Part shown: positions 1-13,593 of the stretch, piece after piece
How positions within the stretch are numbered: the first letter of the stretch is position 1
Layout: every line of letters begins with the position of its first letter
Assembly: GCF_019679455.1 (NCBI RefSeq)
Contig: NZ_JAIEZQ010000002.1
Span: 806,001 to 870,000, forward strand
DNA from: Nocardioides jiangsuensis
GTDB lineage: Bacteria; Actinomycetota; Actinomycetes; Propionibacteriales; Nocardioidaceae
Length of the DNA stretch: 64,000 bases
Reading direction: 5' to 3'
Notes under the pieces: generated by a model
Database searches by the model: none
Seen by the model: the letters and a program-made list of their open reading frames with translations, nothing else
Told to the model about the DNA's origin: nothing
Made by a program: the position numbers and the translations under genes

Positions 1-965
1 GCCTCGTCACCCACCTGGTCGCCTCCCTGCTCTGCGCGGTGGCGCCGAGCATCTACGTGCTGGCCGGGGTGCGGGTCCTCCAGGGTTTCGCCGGCGCCGC
101 GATCTCCGTGGTGGCGATGGCGATCGTGCGCGACCTGTTCTCCGGCTACGCGGTCGCGAAGCTGATGTCGCGGCTCATGCTCGTGATCGGGCTGGCCCCG
201 ATCCTGGCGCCGTCCCTCGGCGGCCTGGTCCTGGAGCTGACCTCGTGGCGGGGCATCTTCGGGGTGCTCGCGGGGGCGGCGCTCCTGCTCACCGTGGTCG
301 CCGTGCTCGGCCTGCGGGAGACCCTGCCACCCGAACGCCGGCGCCCCGCGAACCCGCGCGCCACGCTGGCGACGTACCGCGGACTGGTGGGGGACCGCTC
401 CTTCCTGGCGCTGGTGTTCATCGCCGGGCTGATGATGTCCTCGATCTTCGCCTACGTGTCCGGGTCCTCCTTCGTCCTCCAGGACGGCTACGGACTCGAC
501 GAGCGCACCTTCGGGCTGGTCTTCGGGGTCAACGCCGCCGGGCTCACGGTCGCCTCGCAGGTGAACCCGCTGCTGATCCGCCGCTTCGGCGTGGTCAACG
601 TGCTGTCCGGCGCGATCCTGGTGGCGGTCACCGCGGCGCTCGCGCTGGTCGTCGCCGGGGCCACCGGCTTCGGCGGGCTCATCGGCGTGCTGGTGCCGCT
701 CGGGGTGGTGATCGCGGCCGGTGGGCTCTCCCTGCCGAACACTCCCGCGCTCGCCCTCACCCGGCACGGCGAGGCGGCCGGCACCGCCGCGGCCATGCTC
801 GGCGCGGTGCAGTTCGGGGTCGGGGCGGCGATCGCGCCGCTGGTCGGCCTCTTCGGGAGCGCCAGCGCGGTGCCGATGGGCGGGGTGATGGTCGCCGTGA
901 CCGTGCTCGCCGCCCTGCTGATGTACGGCGTCGTCCGGCGGGACCCCTCGGTCGCCCTGGACTGA
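1..965 (+). CDS. Drug/metabolite exporter of the major facilitator superfamily (Bcr/CflA type), 5' end missing
   Basis: This is the C-terminal 320 or so residues of a proton-coupled efflux permease of the inner membrane. The reading frame is open from base 3 with no in-frame stop, so the gene begins before the window. About nine hydrophobic segments are visible. The stretch around bases 150-260 (RDLF, then LAPILAP, then a TSWRGIF turn) matches the conserved region after TM4-TM6 in Bcr/CflA proteins. The substrate cannot be read from the sequence. A 114-bp gap separates it from rpmE, so it probably does not share that transcript. Confidence 0.85.
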   Translation, partial: LVTHLVASLLCAVAPSIYVLAGVRVLQGFAGAAISVVAMAIVRDLFSGYAVAKLMSRLMLVIGLAPILAPSLGGLVLELTSWRGIFGVLAGAALLLTVVAVLGLRETLPPERRRPANPRATLATYRGLVGDRSFLALVFIAGLMMSSIFAYVSGSSFVLQDGYGLDERTFGLVFGVNAAGLTVASQVNPLLIRRFGVVNVLSGAILVAVTAALALVVAGATGFGGLIGVLVPLGVVIAAGGLSLPNTPALALTRHGEAAGTAAAMLGAVQFGVGAAIAPLVGLFGSASAVPMGGVMVAVTVLAALLMYGVVRRDPSVALD

Positions 966-1079
966 GGGAATTAACACCCCACGCCCGATGTTTGGCAGAC
1001 TAGATGGCTGGTTCCGGTTCCCGTGCCCTCAGACGTGTGGGTGTGACCCGGCGACCGAAAACCCTCGAGAGGAAACCCC

Positions 1080-1301
1080 ATGAAGAAGGACATCCACCCG
1101 GAGTACGTCGAGACCGCGGTGACCTGCACCTGCGGCAACACGTTCACCACCCGTAGCACCGCCACCAGTGGCAAGGTCCACGCGGACGTGTGCTCCCAGT
1201 GCCACCCGTTCTACACCGGCAAGCAGAAGATCCTCGACACCGGCGGCCGCGTCGCCCGCTTCGAGGCCCGCTACGCCAAGAAGGACGCCGCGAAGAAGTA
1301 G
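1080..1301 (+). CDS. rpmE: 50S ribosomal protein L31, zinc-binding (C+) form
   Basis: L31 is a small protein at the central protuberance of the large ribosomal subunit that helps bridge it to the 30S. The 73-residue product has the usual length and start (MKKDIHPEY) and keeps the zinc ligands: a CTC pair near residues 16-18 and a CSQC pair near 37-40. It is therefore the zinc-containing paralogue; zinc-free C- copies are normally elsewhere under Zur control. The ATG follows a GAGAGGAAA ribosome-binding site. A strong intrinsic terminator follows, so rpmE is probably monocistronic, although prfA and prmC lie immediately downstream as in mycobacteria. Confidence 0.97.
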   Translation: MKKDIHPEYVETAVTCTCGNTFTTRSTATSGKVHADVCSQCHPFYTGKQKILDTGGRVARFEARYAKKDAAKK

Positions 1302-1310
1302 CTTCGCCTC

Positions 1311-1352
1311 AGCGCCGGTTCACGCACACTGCGTGGACCGGCGCTTTTCTTG
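1311..1352 (+). terminator. Rho-independent terminator of rpmE
   Basis: A 16-bp stem (1311-1326 with 1330-1345, one T·G pair) closes on a CAC loop and is followed directly by a T-rich run (TTTCTTG). It begins 9 bases after the rpmE stop and ends before prfA, so prfA probably depends on read-through or its own promoter. Confidence 0.9.
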
Positions 1353-1385
1353 TCCGCACACCCCCTTCCCGAAAGGTGACACCCG

Positions 1386-2465
1386 ATGTTCGAAGCCGTG
1401 GACGGCCTCGTCGCCGAGCACGCCGAGCTCGAGCAGCGGCTCGCCGACCCGAGCATCCACGCGGACCAGGGGCTGGCGAAGAAGCTGAACCAGCGGTACG
1501 CCGAGCTGAGCGCGATCGTGCGCACCTACCGGGAGTGGCAGCAGCTCGGCGGCGACATCGGCGCCGCCAAGGAGCTCGCGGCCGAGGACCCCGCGTTCGC
1601 CGAGGAGGCGGAGGCGCTGGCCGCGCGGCGGGAGACCACCGAGGAGCGGCTGCGGCACCTGCTCGTGCCCCGCGACGCCTCCGACTCCAAGGACGCGATC
1701 CTCGAGATCAAGTCGGGGGAGGGCGGGGAGGAGTCCGCGCTGTTCGCCGGCGACCTGCTGAGGATGTACACCCGCTACGCCGAGCGGCACGGCTGGAAGA
1801 CCGAGCAGCTCGACGCGACCGAGTCCGACCTGGGCGGCTACAAGTCGGTGACCGTCGCGGTGAAGGCCAAGGGGACGCCCGCCCCCGGCGAGGCGCCGTA
1901 CGCCCTGCTGAAGTTCGAAGGTGGCGTGCACCGGGTGCAGCGGGTGCCGGTGACCGAGAGCCAGGGCCGGGTGCACACCTCCGCGGCCGGTGTGCTGGTG
2001 ATGCCCGAGGCCGAGCAGGTCGACGTGGTCGTGGAGGACAAGGACCTCCGCATCGACGTCTTCCGCTCCTCGGGGCCGGGCGGGCAGAGCGTCAACACCA
2101 CCGACTCCGCGGTGCGGATCACCCACGTGCCCACCGGGATCGTGGTCTCCTGCCAGAACGAGAAGAGCCAGCTGCAGAACCGCGAGCAGGCGATGCGGAT
2201 CCTGCGCGCCCGGCTGCTCGCCGCCGCCGAGGAGGCCGCGAACGCCGAGGCCTCGGACGCGCGCAAGTCCCAGGTGCGCACCGTGGACCGCTCCGAGCGG
2301 ATCCGCACCTACAACTACCCGGAGAACCGGATCTCCGACCACCGCACCGGCTACAAGTCCCACAACCTCGACGCGGTCCTCGACGGCGACCTCGAGGCGG
2401 TCATCGGCTCCTGCGTCGAGGCCGACCTCGCGGCCCGTCTCGACGCCCTCGAGTCGCAGAAGTGA
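1386..2465 (+). CDS. prfA: Peptide chain release factor 1
   Basis: RF1 recognises UAA and UAG in the ribosomal A site and triggers hydrolysis of peptidyl-tRNA. The 359-residue protein has the full family length, the codon-reading PVT tripeptide within RVPVTESQG, and the catalytic GGQ in [11 protein letters not shown] in the last third. The PVT tripeptide marks it as RF1 rather than RF2. The ATG follows a GAAAGG site. Its stop overlaps the GTG of prmC, whose product methylates the GGQ glutamine, so enzyme and substrate are translationally coupled. Confidence 0.97.
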   Translation: MFEAVDGLVAEHAELEQRLADPSIHADQGLAKKLNQRYAELSAIVRTYREWQQLGGDIGAAKELAAEDPAFAEEAEALAARRETTEERLRHLLVPRDASDSKDAILEIKSGEGGEESALFAGDLLRMYTRYAERHGWKTEQLDATESDLGGYKSVTVAVKAKGTPAPGEAPYALLKFEGGVHRVQRVPVTESQGRVHTSAAGVLVMPEAEQVDVVVEDKDLRIDVFRSSGPGGQSVNTTDSAVRITHVPTGIVVSCQNEKSQLQNREQAMRILRARLLAAAEEAANAEASDARKSQVRTVDRSERIRTYNYPENRISDHRTGYKSHNLDAVLDGDLEAVIGSCVEADLAARLDALESQK

Positions 2466-3313
2466 TCCCGCGGGACCTGCTCGCCGCCGCCGTCGACGAG
2501 CTCGCGGCCGCCGGGGTGGCGAGTCCCGACTACGACGCCGCCGAGCTGCTCGCGCACGTGCTGGGGGTGCCCCGCCTGGCGGTGCGCTCCGCCGCCGACG
2601 CGTCGGAGGAGCAGGTCGCGGAGTTCGAGGAGCTGGTACGGCGGCGCGCCGCCCGGGTCCCGCTCCAGCACCTGACCGGGAGCGCCGCGTTCCGCTACGT
2701 CGAGCTCGCCGTGGGCCCCGGGGTCTTCGTGCCCCGCCCCGAGACCGAGCTGCTGGCCGGCTGGGGCGTCGACCGGGCCCGTGAGGTGCTCGCCGCGGGA
2801 CGCACCCCGGTGGTGGTGGACCTCTGCACCGGCTCCGGCGCGATGGCCCTGGCGCTGGCCACCGAGGTGCCCGAGGCGCAGGTGCACGCGGTCGAGCTCG
2901 ACGAGGACGCCCACGCCTGGGCCGTCCGCAACCTCTCCGGCTCCGGGGTCGACCTCCGGCAGGGGGACATGGCCGCGGCCTTTCCCGACCTCGACGGCAC
3001 CGTCGACGTGGTGGTCTGCAACCCGCCCTACATCCCGCTCGAGGCGTTCGAGTCCGTCGCCGCGGAGGCCCGCGACCACGACCCGGCGCTCGCGCTGTGG
3101 TCGGGGGAGGACGGCCTCGACGCGATCCGGGTGCTCGAGCGGGTCGCCGCGCGGCTGCTGCGGGCCGGCGGCTGGGCGGGCGCCGAGCACGCCGACGTCC
3201 AGGGGGAGTCGGCGCCCGCGGTGTTCGCCGCCGCGGGCCGCTGGTGCGACGTACGGGACAACCCCGATCTGGCAGGTCGTGCACGCTTCGTCACCGCCCG
3301 GCTGGCACGATGA
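2462..3313 (+). CDS. prmC: Release factor glutamine N5-methyltransferase
   Basis: PrmC transfers a methyl group from S-adenosylmethionine to the glutamine of the GGQ motif of release factors. The GTG at 2462 sits in a GTGA overlap with the prfA stop and gives 283 residues, the normal size. The SAM-binding DLCTGSG is at residues 120-126, the substrate-binding NPPY at 187-190, and the PRPETE motif at 91-96. The open frame extends further upstream through prfA, but those residues look like antisense-type low complexity and are not part of the protein. Confidence 0.95.
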   Translation: MIPRDLLAAAVDELAAAGVASPDYDAAELLAHVLGVPRLAVRSAADASEEQVAEFEELVRRRAARVPLQHLTGSAAFRYVELAVGPGVFVPRPETELLAGWGVDRAREVLAAGRTPVVVDLCTGSGAMALALATEVPEAQVHAVELDEDAHAWAVRNLSGSGVDLRQGDMAAAFPDLDGTVDVVVCNPPYIPLEAFESVAAEARDHDPALALWSGEDGLDAIRVLERVAARLLRAGGWAGAEHADVQGESAPAVFAAAGRWCDVRDNPDLAGRARFVTARLAR

Positions 3314-3978
3314 CGTCCGTGAGCACCAGGTTCGACACCTCTGACGAGACCGAGCGCGAGACGGGCCTCGCCGAGGCGGCGATGGCCGTCCAGCGCGGCC
3401 GGCTCGTCGTGCTGCCCACCGACACCGTGTACGGCGTCGGGGCGGACGCCTTCGACCCCGCCGCGGTGCGCCGGCTGCTGGCGGCGAAGGGGCGGGGCCG
3501 CGAGATGCCCCCGCCCGTGCTGGTCTCCACCCCGACCACGCTCGACGCCCTCGCCGTGGGCGTCCCGTCGTACGCCCGGGCGCTCATCCAGGAGCTGTGG
3601 CCCGGACCCCTGACCCTGGTCTGCCGGCAGCAGCCGTCGCTCCAGTGGGACCTCGGCGACACACGCGGCACGGTCGCGGTGCGGATGCCCGACCACGAGG
3701 TGGCGCTCCAGCTCCTCGCGCGGACCGGCCCGCTCGCGGTCAGCAGCGCCAACCGGACCGGCCTCGACGCCGCCACCGACGCCGACCAGGCCGAGTCGAT
3801 GCTCGGCGACGCGGTCGACGTGGTCCTCGACGGCGGGCCCAGCGCCGGACCCGTGCCCTCGACGATCGTCGACGTGACCGGCCAGACCGGGCGGGTGCTC
3901 CGGCTCGGGGCCGTCCCGCTCGAGCGGCTCCAGGAGATCGTCGCCCCGCTCGGCGCCACCATCGTGGACGAGGGGTAG
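3310..3978 (+). CDS. tsaC: L-threonylcarbamoyladenylate synthase (Sua5/YciO/YrdC family)
   Basis: The enzyme makes threonylcarbamoyl-AMP from threonine, bicarbonate and ATP, the first step of the t6A modification at position 37 of ANN-decoding tRNAs. The ATG at 3310 overlaps the prmC stop (ATGA) and gives 222 residues. The YrdC fold is recognisable from the PTDTVYGVGADAF start, the KGRGREMPP nucleotide-binding stretch, the LWPGPLT motif and the SSANRTG signature. There is no C-terminal Sua5 domain, so it is the short TsaC-like form. It is translationally coupled to prmC. Confidence 0.92.
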   Translation: MTSVSTRFDTSDETERETGLAEAAMAVQRGRLVVLPTDTVYGVGADAFDPAAVRRLLAAKGRGREMPPPVLVSTPTTLDALAVGVPSYARALIQELWPGPLTLVCRQQPSLQWDLGDTRGTVAVRMPDHEVALQLLARTGPLAVSSANRTGLDAATDADQAESMLGDAVDVVLDGGPSAGPVPSTIVDVTGQTGRVLRLGAVPLERLQEIVAPLGATIVDEG

Positions 3979-3987
3979 CCGGGGCCC

Positions 3988-5115
3988 GTGCGCGAGTACC
4001 TGACCGTCTTCCTCGTCGCCGCGGTCGTCACCTACCTGCTGGGGGTGGTGGCCCGCGAGATCGCCCTCCGCACCGGGGCGGTGGCCAAGGTCCGCGACCG
4101 TGACGTGCACGCGGTGCCCATCCCGTACTTCGGCGGCCTGGCGATGCTCGGGGGGCTGGGGGCGGGGTACGTCGTGGCCCGCCAGCTGCCGTTCCTCTCG
4201 CTCAGCGACGACCAGATCTTCCGGGACGCCGGGATCGTGCTGGTCGCGGGCGCCCTGGTCTGCGCGGTCGGGGTGCTCGACGACCTGCTCGAGCTCGACG
4301 CGGTCACCAAGCTCGGCGGACAGGTGCTCGCCGCCGGCTTCCTGGTCTTCTTCGACGTGCAGTACTACTCGTTCCAGCTGCCCGGCGGAGGCCAGCTGGC
4401 CCCGGACATGACCCAGGCCGCGATCGTCAGCGTGGTGGTGGTCGTGGCGACCGTCAACGCGGTGAACTTCGTCGACGGGCTCGACGGGCTCGCCGCGGGC
4501 GTGGTCGGCATCGGCGCGGTCGCGTTCTTCGCGTTCTCCTACAAGCTCGCCGACGCCAACGGGGAGACCCTGGCGATCACCGCGGCCCTGCTCACCGCGT
4601 CGCTGGCCGGGGCGTGCGCCGGCTTCCTGCCGCACAACTTCTTCCCGGCCCGGATCTTCATGGGCGACTCCGGCTCGATGCTGATCGGCCTGGTCCTCGC
4701 GGGCTCGGCGCTCACGCTCACCGGGCAGTTCGCCACCGTGGACATGTCCCAGGGCGCCGGCGGTGGCAGCGCGAACCTGTGGCCGGCGCTGCTGCCGATC
4801 GTGCTGCCGGTCTCGATCCTGATCGTGCCGTTCGCCGACCTGGTGCTAGCGGTGGTCCGCCGTACCCGCGCCGGCCGGTCGCCGTTCGCCCCCGACAAGC
4901 AGCACCTGCACCACCGGTTGCTGGAGATCGGCCACTCGCACATGCGCGCGGTGCTGATCATGTGGCTGTGGGCCGGGCTGATCGCCTTCGGGGGAGTGCT
5001 GGCCAGCCTCTACGCCGGCCGCGTGACCGCCGCGATCCTGATCGGCTGGTTCCTCGCGACGGTCGCGATGACCTTCCTGCTGCCCCGCCTCCAGCGGCCC
5101 GGCACCACCCTCTGA
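3988..5115 (+). CDS. wecA: Polyprenyl-phosphate GlcNAc-1-phosphate transferase (WecA/TagO type)
   Basis: This integral membrane enzyme moves GlcNAc-1-phosphate from UDP-GlcNAc to decaprenyl or undecaprenyl phosphate and so starts a cell-wall polymer such as arabinogalactan linker or teichoic-type glycan. The 375-residue protein has about ten to eleven membrane segments and the family's cytoplasmic motifs: a DDLLEL aspartate pair, VNFVDGLDGLA, FMGDSGS and HLHHRLL. The GTG start lies 9 bases after the preceding gene. In mycobacteria the homologue (rfe) also sits directly upstream of the ATP synthase operon. MraY is the alternative, but the HLHHRLL motif favours WecA/TagO. Confidence 0.9.
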   Translation: MREYLTVFLVAAVVTYLLGVVAREIALRTGAVAKVRDRDVHAVPIPYFGGLAMLGGLGAGYVVARQLPFLSLSDDQIFRDAGIVLVAGALVCAVGVLDDLLELDAVTKLGGQVLAAGFLVFFDVQYYSFQLPGGGQLAPDMTQAAIVSVVVVVATVNAVNFVDGLDGLAAGVVGIGAVAFFAFSYKLADANGETLAITAALLTASLAGACAGFLPHNFFPARIFMGDSGSMLIGLVLAGSALTLTGQFATVDMSQGAGGGSANLWPALLPIVLPVSILIVPFADLVLAVVRRTRAGRSPFAPDKQHLHHRLLEIGHSHMRAVLIMWLWAGLIAFGGVLASLYAGRVTAAILIGWFLATVAMTFLLPRLQRPGTTL

Positions 5116-5175
5116 GGACGCCGGGGGCGGCCGCCCGGGGACGGCCACGGTGGGCGATTTCCTCACCGGTAACTC

Positions 5176-5195
5176 CTTGTGCTAACTTTCACAAG
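5176..5195. promoter_or_regulatory. Candidate Rex (NADH/NAD+ sensor) operator of the ATP synthase operon
   Basis: The sequence CTTGTG-N8-CACAAG is present, with the core TTGTGCTAACTTTCACAA at 5177-5194. This fits the established Rex consensus TTGTG-N8-CACAA. A -10-like TAACTT (5183-5188) lies inside the box, so a bound repressor would cover the promoter. It is about 80 bases before the first gene of the operon. The identification is by pattern only. Confidence 0.65.
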
Positions 5196-5272
5196 CAGCC
5201 GGAGACACCCCGCGAGACCGTCTCCCGAGGCTGTGGAACGAGGAGCCCCGCCCCGACAGAACGGCCGCCGAC

Positions 5273-5731
5273 ATGACGACCGCAACGCCTGGCTACACGC
5301 CCACCCGCCGTGGTGCGTCGGTCCTGGTGCCGCTGGCGGGAAGCCTCCTCGTCGGGACCGCCGCCGTCGTGCTGGGCGCCCTCGTGGCCGGCTCGCCGGC
5401 CGCCGCCGGAGCCGCGATCGGCACCGTCATGGTCTGTGTCTTCTTCGCCTTCGGCGCCGTCGTCCTCGGCGTGGTCGCCAAGGTCGCCCCGGCCGCCTCG
5501 ATGCTCGTCGCGCTGCTCACCTACACGCTCAACGTGGTCCTCGTCGGGCTGGTCTTCGTCGGCCTCGCCCGGAGCGGAGCGCTGCAGGACGCGGTCGCGC
5601 CGCGGTGGCTAACAGGGGCCGTGATCGCCTGCACCCTGGTGTGGACGACCACCCAGATCGTGGTCGCCACGAGGACCCGACAGCCCATCTTCGACCTCCC
5701 GTCCGACGGGCAGGAGGCGAGTGTCCGATGA
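5273..5731 (+). CDS. Small four-helix membrane protein at the head of the ATP synthase operon
   Basis: The 152-residue product has four hydrophobic segments and no catalytic motif. Its place between the wecA-type gene and the atp genes, and its size and topology, match the conserved membrane protein found there in mycobacteria (Rv1303 position) and often labelled ATP synthase subunit I. Such proteins are thought to assist assembly of the Fo ring, possibly c-ring insertion or Mg2+ supply; that role is inferred. It is the first gene downstream of the Rex-type box and ends 30 bases before the next small atp gene. Confidence 0.7.
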   Translation: MTTATPGYTPTRRGASVLVPLAGSLLVGTAAVVLGALVAGSPAAAGAAIGTVMVCVFFAFGAVVLGVVAKVAPAASMLVALLTYTLNVVLVGLVFVGLARSGALQDAVAPRWLTGAVIACTLVWTTTQIVVATRTRQPIFDLPSDGQEASVR

Positions 5732-5761
5732 ACCCGACTGGCTGCTATTGTCCGGTGCGCG

Positions 5762-6010
5762 ATGACTCAGCAGAATCCCGGCTCTGCTCCCGACGAAGAA
5801 TCCCCCGCAGGCGACCCTTGGCATGCCTTCGGCTACCTCGTCGCGGGTGTGGCGATGTACGGGTTTCTCGGATGGCTCGCGGACCGGTGGCTCGGCACCT
5901 CGTTCCTGGTGGTCCTCGGCATCCTGCTGGGTGCCGGGCTCGGGCTGTACATGACCTTCGCCCGGTTCAACCGCCCGCCGGACCCGCAGTCGAAGCAGGA
6001 GAAGAACTAG
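5762..6010 (+). CDS. AtpZ/AtpI-family small membrane protein
   Basis: The 82-residue protein has a polar N-terminus, two membrane helices (roughly residues 22-42 and 46-67) and a polar tail. The WHAFGYLVAGV opening and the GWLADRWLGT hairpin are typical of the AtpZ/AtpI family, which together with AtpI may form a Ca2+/Mg2+ channel or chaperone for c-ring assembly. It lies 13 bases before atpB, so it is part of the operon. Family membership is fairly clear, while its biochemical role remains debated. Confidence 0.75.
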   Translation: MTQQNPGSAPDEESPAGDPWHAFGYLVAGVAMYGFLGWLADRWLGTSFLVVLGILLGAGLGLYMTFARFNRPPDPQSKQEKN

Positions 6011-6023
6011 TGCAGGAGAACAC

Positions 6024-6866
6024 GTGAGTTTTGCTCTGAGCAGCCGCACCCTGGCCGCCGCCCCGTCGGCGGAGGAGGGCTTCACGCCCCCGGGTCCCGG
6101 TGACTTCAACCTGCCGCCCGTCGGCCCGAGCGACACGTTCGAGTTCCTCGGCCAGACGATGTACCTCGGCGTCACCAAGCCGATGATCCAGCTGGTGCTC
6201 GCGGCGGTCCTGGTGTTCTGGTTCTTCTACGCCGCGGCGAAGAAGCGCTCGATGGTCCCCGGCAAGCTGCAGTACGCCGGCGAGGGCGCCTATGGCTTCA
6301 TCCGCAACAGCGTGGGCCGCGACATCATCGGCAGCCAGGACTTCATGCGGTTCGTGCCCTACCTGGTGACGCTGTTCTTCTTCATCCTGGTGAACAACAT
6401 CTTCGCCACGGTGCCGTTCATCCAGTTCCCGACGTTCTCGCGTGCCGGCATGGTCTACGGCCTCGCCGGGCTCAGCTGGGTCATCTACAACTACGTCGGC
6501 ATCCGCAAGCACGGCTTCGGCGGCTACATGAAGCTGCAGACCGTGCCCGCGGGCATCAAGGGCCCGATGCTGCTGCTGCTCGTCCCGCTGGAGTTCTTCT
6601 CCAACCTGGTGGTCCGCCCGATCACGCTGGCCCTGCGTCTGTTCGCCAACATGCTGGCCGGCCACCTCCTCCTGATCCTCTTCGCCCTCGGCGGCGAGTA
6701 CCTCCTGCTGCACGGCGCGACCCTGGTCAAGCCCGTCGGACTCCTGGCCTGGGTGCTCTTCGTCGCGATCGCCTTCCTGGAGCTGCTGGTGCAGTTCCTG
6801 CAGGCCTACGTCTTCACCCTGCTCAACGCCATGTACATCTCCGGTGCTCTCGCAGACGAGCACTGA
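6024..6866 (+). CDS. atpB: ATP synthase Fo subunit a
   Basis: Subunit a forms the two proton half-channels next to the c-ring. The 280-residue protein has about six membrane segments. The essential arginine lies in the conserved helix [17 protein letters not shown] (residues near 195-211). The GTG at 6024 is preceded by AGGAG (6014-6018) at 5-base spacing, which supports this start. The N-terminus (about 60 residues) is polar and variable, as is usual in actinobacteria. It is followed by atpE with a 32-base gap. Confidence 0.96.
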   Translation: MSFALSSRTLAAAPSAEEGFTPPGPGDFNLPPVGPSDTFEFLGQTMYLGVTKPMIQLVLAAVLVFWFFYAAAKKRSMVPGKLQYAGEGAYGFIRNSVGRDIIGSQDFMRFVPYLVTLFFFILVNNIFATVPFIQFPTFSRAGMVYGLAGLSWVIYNYVGIRKHGFGGYMKLQTVPAGIKGPMLLLLVPLEFFSNLVVRPITLALRLFANMLAGHLLLILFALGGEYLLLHGATLVKPVGLLAWVLFVAIAFLELLVQFLQAYVFTLLNAMYISGALADEH

Positions 6867-6898
6867 GAGCAAATAGAAACAAACCGAAAGGAAAAGTC

Positions 6899-7108
6899 GT
6901 GGAACTCACTGGCTCCATGAACATGATCGGCTACGGCCTCGCCGCCATCGGCCCCGGTGTCGGTATCGGTCTGATCTTCGCCGCCTACATCAACGGCGTG
7001 GCTCGTCAGCCCGAGGCGCAGAGCCGCCTCCAGTCGATCGCGATCCTGGGCTTCGCCCTCGCCGAGGCGCTCGCCATCATCGGTATCGCCCTCGCGTTCG
7101 TGCTCTAA
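6899..7108 (+). CDS. atpE: ATP synthase Fo subunit c
   Basis: The 69-residue hairpin protein forms the rotating proton-driven ring. Two hydrophobic helices flank the polar loop RQP at residues 36-38, which contacts gamma and epsilon. The proton-carrying carboxylate is Glu56 in [10 protein letters not shown]. The motif GxGxG needed for helix packing is present in the first helix (residues 18-24). A GAAAGG site precedes the GTG start. A glutamate with no sodium-ligand pattern indicates a proton-coupled enzyme, and this is the subunit that bedaquiline targets in mycobacteria. Confidence 0.97.
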   Translation: MELTGSMNMIGYGLAAIGPGVGIGLIFAAYINGVARQPEAQSRLQSIAILGFALAEALAIIGIALAFVL

Positions 7109-7680
<572 letters not shown>

Positions 7681-7681
<1 letters not shown>

Positions 7682-8490
7682 TGCGTGGAGCTTCCGCTGA
7701 GTCGCTGGCGACCCTGACCGAGGAGCTCGGTCGGGTGATCGACAGCGGTGCCGACGGAGCCCGGATCGGGGACGACCTGTTCGCGGTGTCGGAGGTCCTT
7801 CGGCGTGAGCCGAGGCTCCGGCGCGTGGCCACCGACCTGTCGACGGCCCCCGAGGCCAAGTCGGGTCTGCTGCGGCAGATCTTCGGCGACAAGCTCGACG
7901 GGGCCTCGCTGGACCTGGTGGCCAAGGCCGCCGGACTCCGGTGGGCGGGGCCCCGCGACCTGGGCTACTCCCTGGAGGAGCTCGGGGTGATCGCCGTGGT
8001 CAAGGCGGCCGACCGGGCCGGCCAGGCCGACGCGCTCGAGGACCAGTTGTTCGGCTTCGGTCGGCTGGTCTCCGAGAACCCCGGGCTGCGCGACGCGCTG
8101 TCGGACCCGGCGCGTTCGATCCACGACAAGCAGGCGCTGGTGCGGGGCCTGCTGGAGGGCAGGGCCACCCCGGCCGCCATCCGGCTGGCCGAGCAGTCGC
8201 TCACCGGCACGCACCGTACTGTGGCAGTAGCCATCGCGGAGTACCAGAAGGTCGCGGCGAACCACCGCAACCGGCTCGTCGCCACGGTGCGCGCGGCGCG
8301 TGACCTCGGTGACGCGGACAGGCAGCGCCTAGCAGGCGCACTGGCCCGGCAGTACGGCCGGCCGGTGCACCTCAACGTCGTTGTCGACCCCGAGGTGGTC
8401 GGAGGGCTGAGTGTGGAGATCGGTGACGACGTCATCGACGGCACCGTGGCCAGCCGCCTCGACGATGCCCGACGCCGCCTGGCGGGCTGA
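7681..8490 (+). CDS. atpH: ATP synthase F1 subunit delta
   Basis: Delta connects the top of the alpha3beta3 head to the b stalk. At 269 residues it is longer than the approximately 180 residues of E. coli delta but normal for Streptomyces-type actinobacteria; the extra length is an N-terminal helical region before the OSCP/delta core. The conserved C-terminal segment ([22 protein letters not shown]) is intact. It starts within the stop of atpF. Confidence 0.94.
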
Positions 8491-8557
8491 GACCCGTGAA
8501 CGCCGCGGGCCGTCCTTTGAACACAGAGCTGAACAGACGAGAGAGCAGGGACAAGAA

Positions 8558-10198
<1,641 letters not shown>

Positions 10199-10201
10199 CC
10201 C

Positions 10202-12594
<2,393 letters not shown>

Positions 12595-12606
12595 GGTCCG
12601 CCTCAC

Positions 12607-12661
12607 GAGCCGCGTCCCGCGAGGTCGCCCGCCCCACGCAGGCGGCCTCGCGGAGCGGCTC
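12607..12661 (+). other. Large GC-rich hairpin between atpD and atpC
   Basis: Nested complementary arms are present: GAGCCGC/GCGGCTC (12607-12613 with 12655-12661), CCGCGAGG/CCTCGCGG inside them, and CCGCC/GGCGG at the tip. No T-run follows. It fits an RNA processing or attenuation element within the operon rather than a full terminator, because atpC must still be transcribed. Confidence 0.6.
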
Positions 12662-12694
12662 TCCCGAAGTCCGAAACAACGTTAAGGAGTCCGC

Positions 12695-13096
12695 GTGAGT
12701 GACGACCTGCTGCACGTCGAGCTGGTCGCGGCCGACCGGCTGGTGTGGTCGGGCGAGGCGAAGATGGTCATCGCCCGTACGACCGAGGGCGACGTCGGCA
12801 TCCTGCCGAACCACGCGCCGATGCTCTCGCTGATGGTGGACGGCGTCGTCGACGTGCAGACCCCCGAGGGCGAGACCTGGGTCGCCGCCGTGGACGCAGG
12901 CTTCCTGTCCGTGGCGAACAACCGCATCTCGATCCTCTCCGAGCACGCCGAGATGTCGCACGAGATCGACCTCGAGAAGGCCCGCGCCGACCTCGAGCGC
13001 GCGAAGTCGGCCGGCGAGTACGAGACCGAGGCCGAGGCCGAGGAGGCCGTCCGCCACGCGGAGGCTCGCATCCGCGCGGTCGAGAAGGCATCCTGA
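12695..13096 (+). CDS. atpC: ATP synthase F1 subunit epsilon
   Basis: Epsilon couples gamma to the c-ring and can inhibit ATP hydrolysis. The 133-residue protein has the N-terminal beta sandwich (LLHVELVAADRLVWSG) and a C-terminal helical hairpin rich in Glu/Ala. The GTG start has an AAGGAG site at 12684-12689. It ends the ATP synthase gene set, followed 50 bases later by the DUF2550 gene. Confidence 0.95.
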   Translation: MSDDLLHVELVAADRLVWSGEAKMVIARTTEGDVGILPNHAPMLSLMVDGVVDVQTPEGETWVAAVDAGFLSVANNRISILSEHAEMSHEIDLEKARADLERAKSAGEYETEAEAEEAVRHAEARIRAVEKAS

Positions 13097-13146
13097 ACCA
13101 CCACGCCCGACCCGGTCCGGTACGAGCTGAAGAGAAGAGGGGATAG

Positions 13147-13590
13147 ATGCCGCTGTGGCAGTGGCTGCTCGACGCAGCCGGTGTCGTGCTGCTTCTCGTC
13201 CTGCTCTACGGGCTCGCCCTGGTCTTCCGCCGTCGCTGGATCTCCCGTGACGGCGGCACCTTCGAGTTCTCCGTCCGCGTCCGGTCCACCAGGGCCGGGC
13301 GCGGCTGGGTTCTCGGGGTCGGCCGTTACTCCGGGGACGCGCTGGAGTGGTTCCGCATCTTCTCGCTCGCGCCGGGGCCGAAGGTGGTCCTGCGGCGCTC
13401 CGAGCTCGAGTACGTCGGCCGCCGCGACGCGGAGGGCGCCGAGGCGTACTCCCTCTACTCCGGGCACATCATCGTCGAGTGCCTGACCCCGACCGGCCCG
13501 CTCGAGGTGGCGATGAGCCCCTCCGCGCTCACCGGCTTCCTGGCGTGGCTGGAGGCCGCCCCACCCGGCCAGCGCCTCCGCCGCCGCTGA
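13147..13590 (+). CDS. DUF2550 family membrane-anchored protein
   Basis: The 147-residue protein has one N-terminal membrane helix (residues 7-27) followed by RRRW and a soluble beta-rich domain. It matches the DUF2550 family, which sits directly downstream of atpC across actinobacteria (Rv1312 position in mycobacteria). No enzymatic motif is visible and the function is unknown. Conserved linkage suggests co-transcription with the ATP synthase. An AGAGGGG stretch precedes the ATG. Confidence 0.85.
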   Translation: MPLWQWLLDAAGVVLLLVLLYGLALVFRRRWISRDGGTFEFSVRVRSTRAGRGWVLGVGRYSGDALEWFRIFSLAPGPKVVLRRSELEYVGRRDAEGAEAYSLYSGHIIVECLTPTGPLEVAMSPSALTGFLAWLEAAPPGQRLRRR

Positions 13591-13593
13591 CGG

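Noticed and set aside
971-1006. Promoter for rpmE built from TTAACA and TAGATG
   Set aside because: The spacing (24 bases) is too long, and no other well-spaced pair stands out; a promoter must exist here but I cannot place it.
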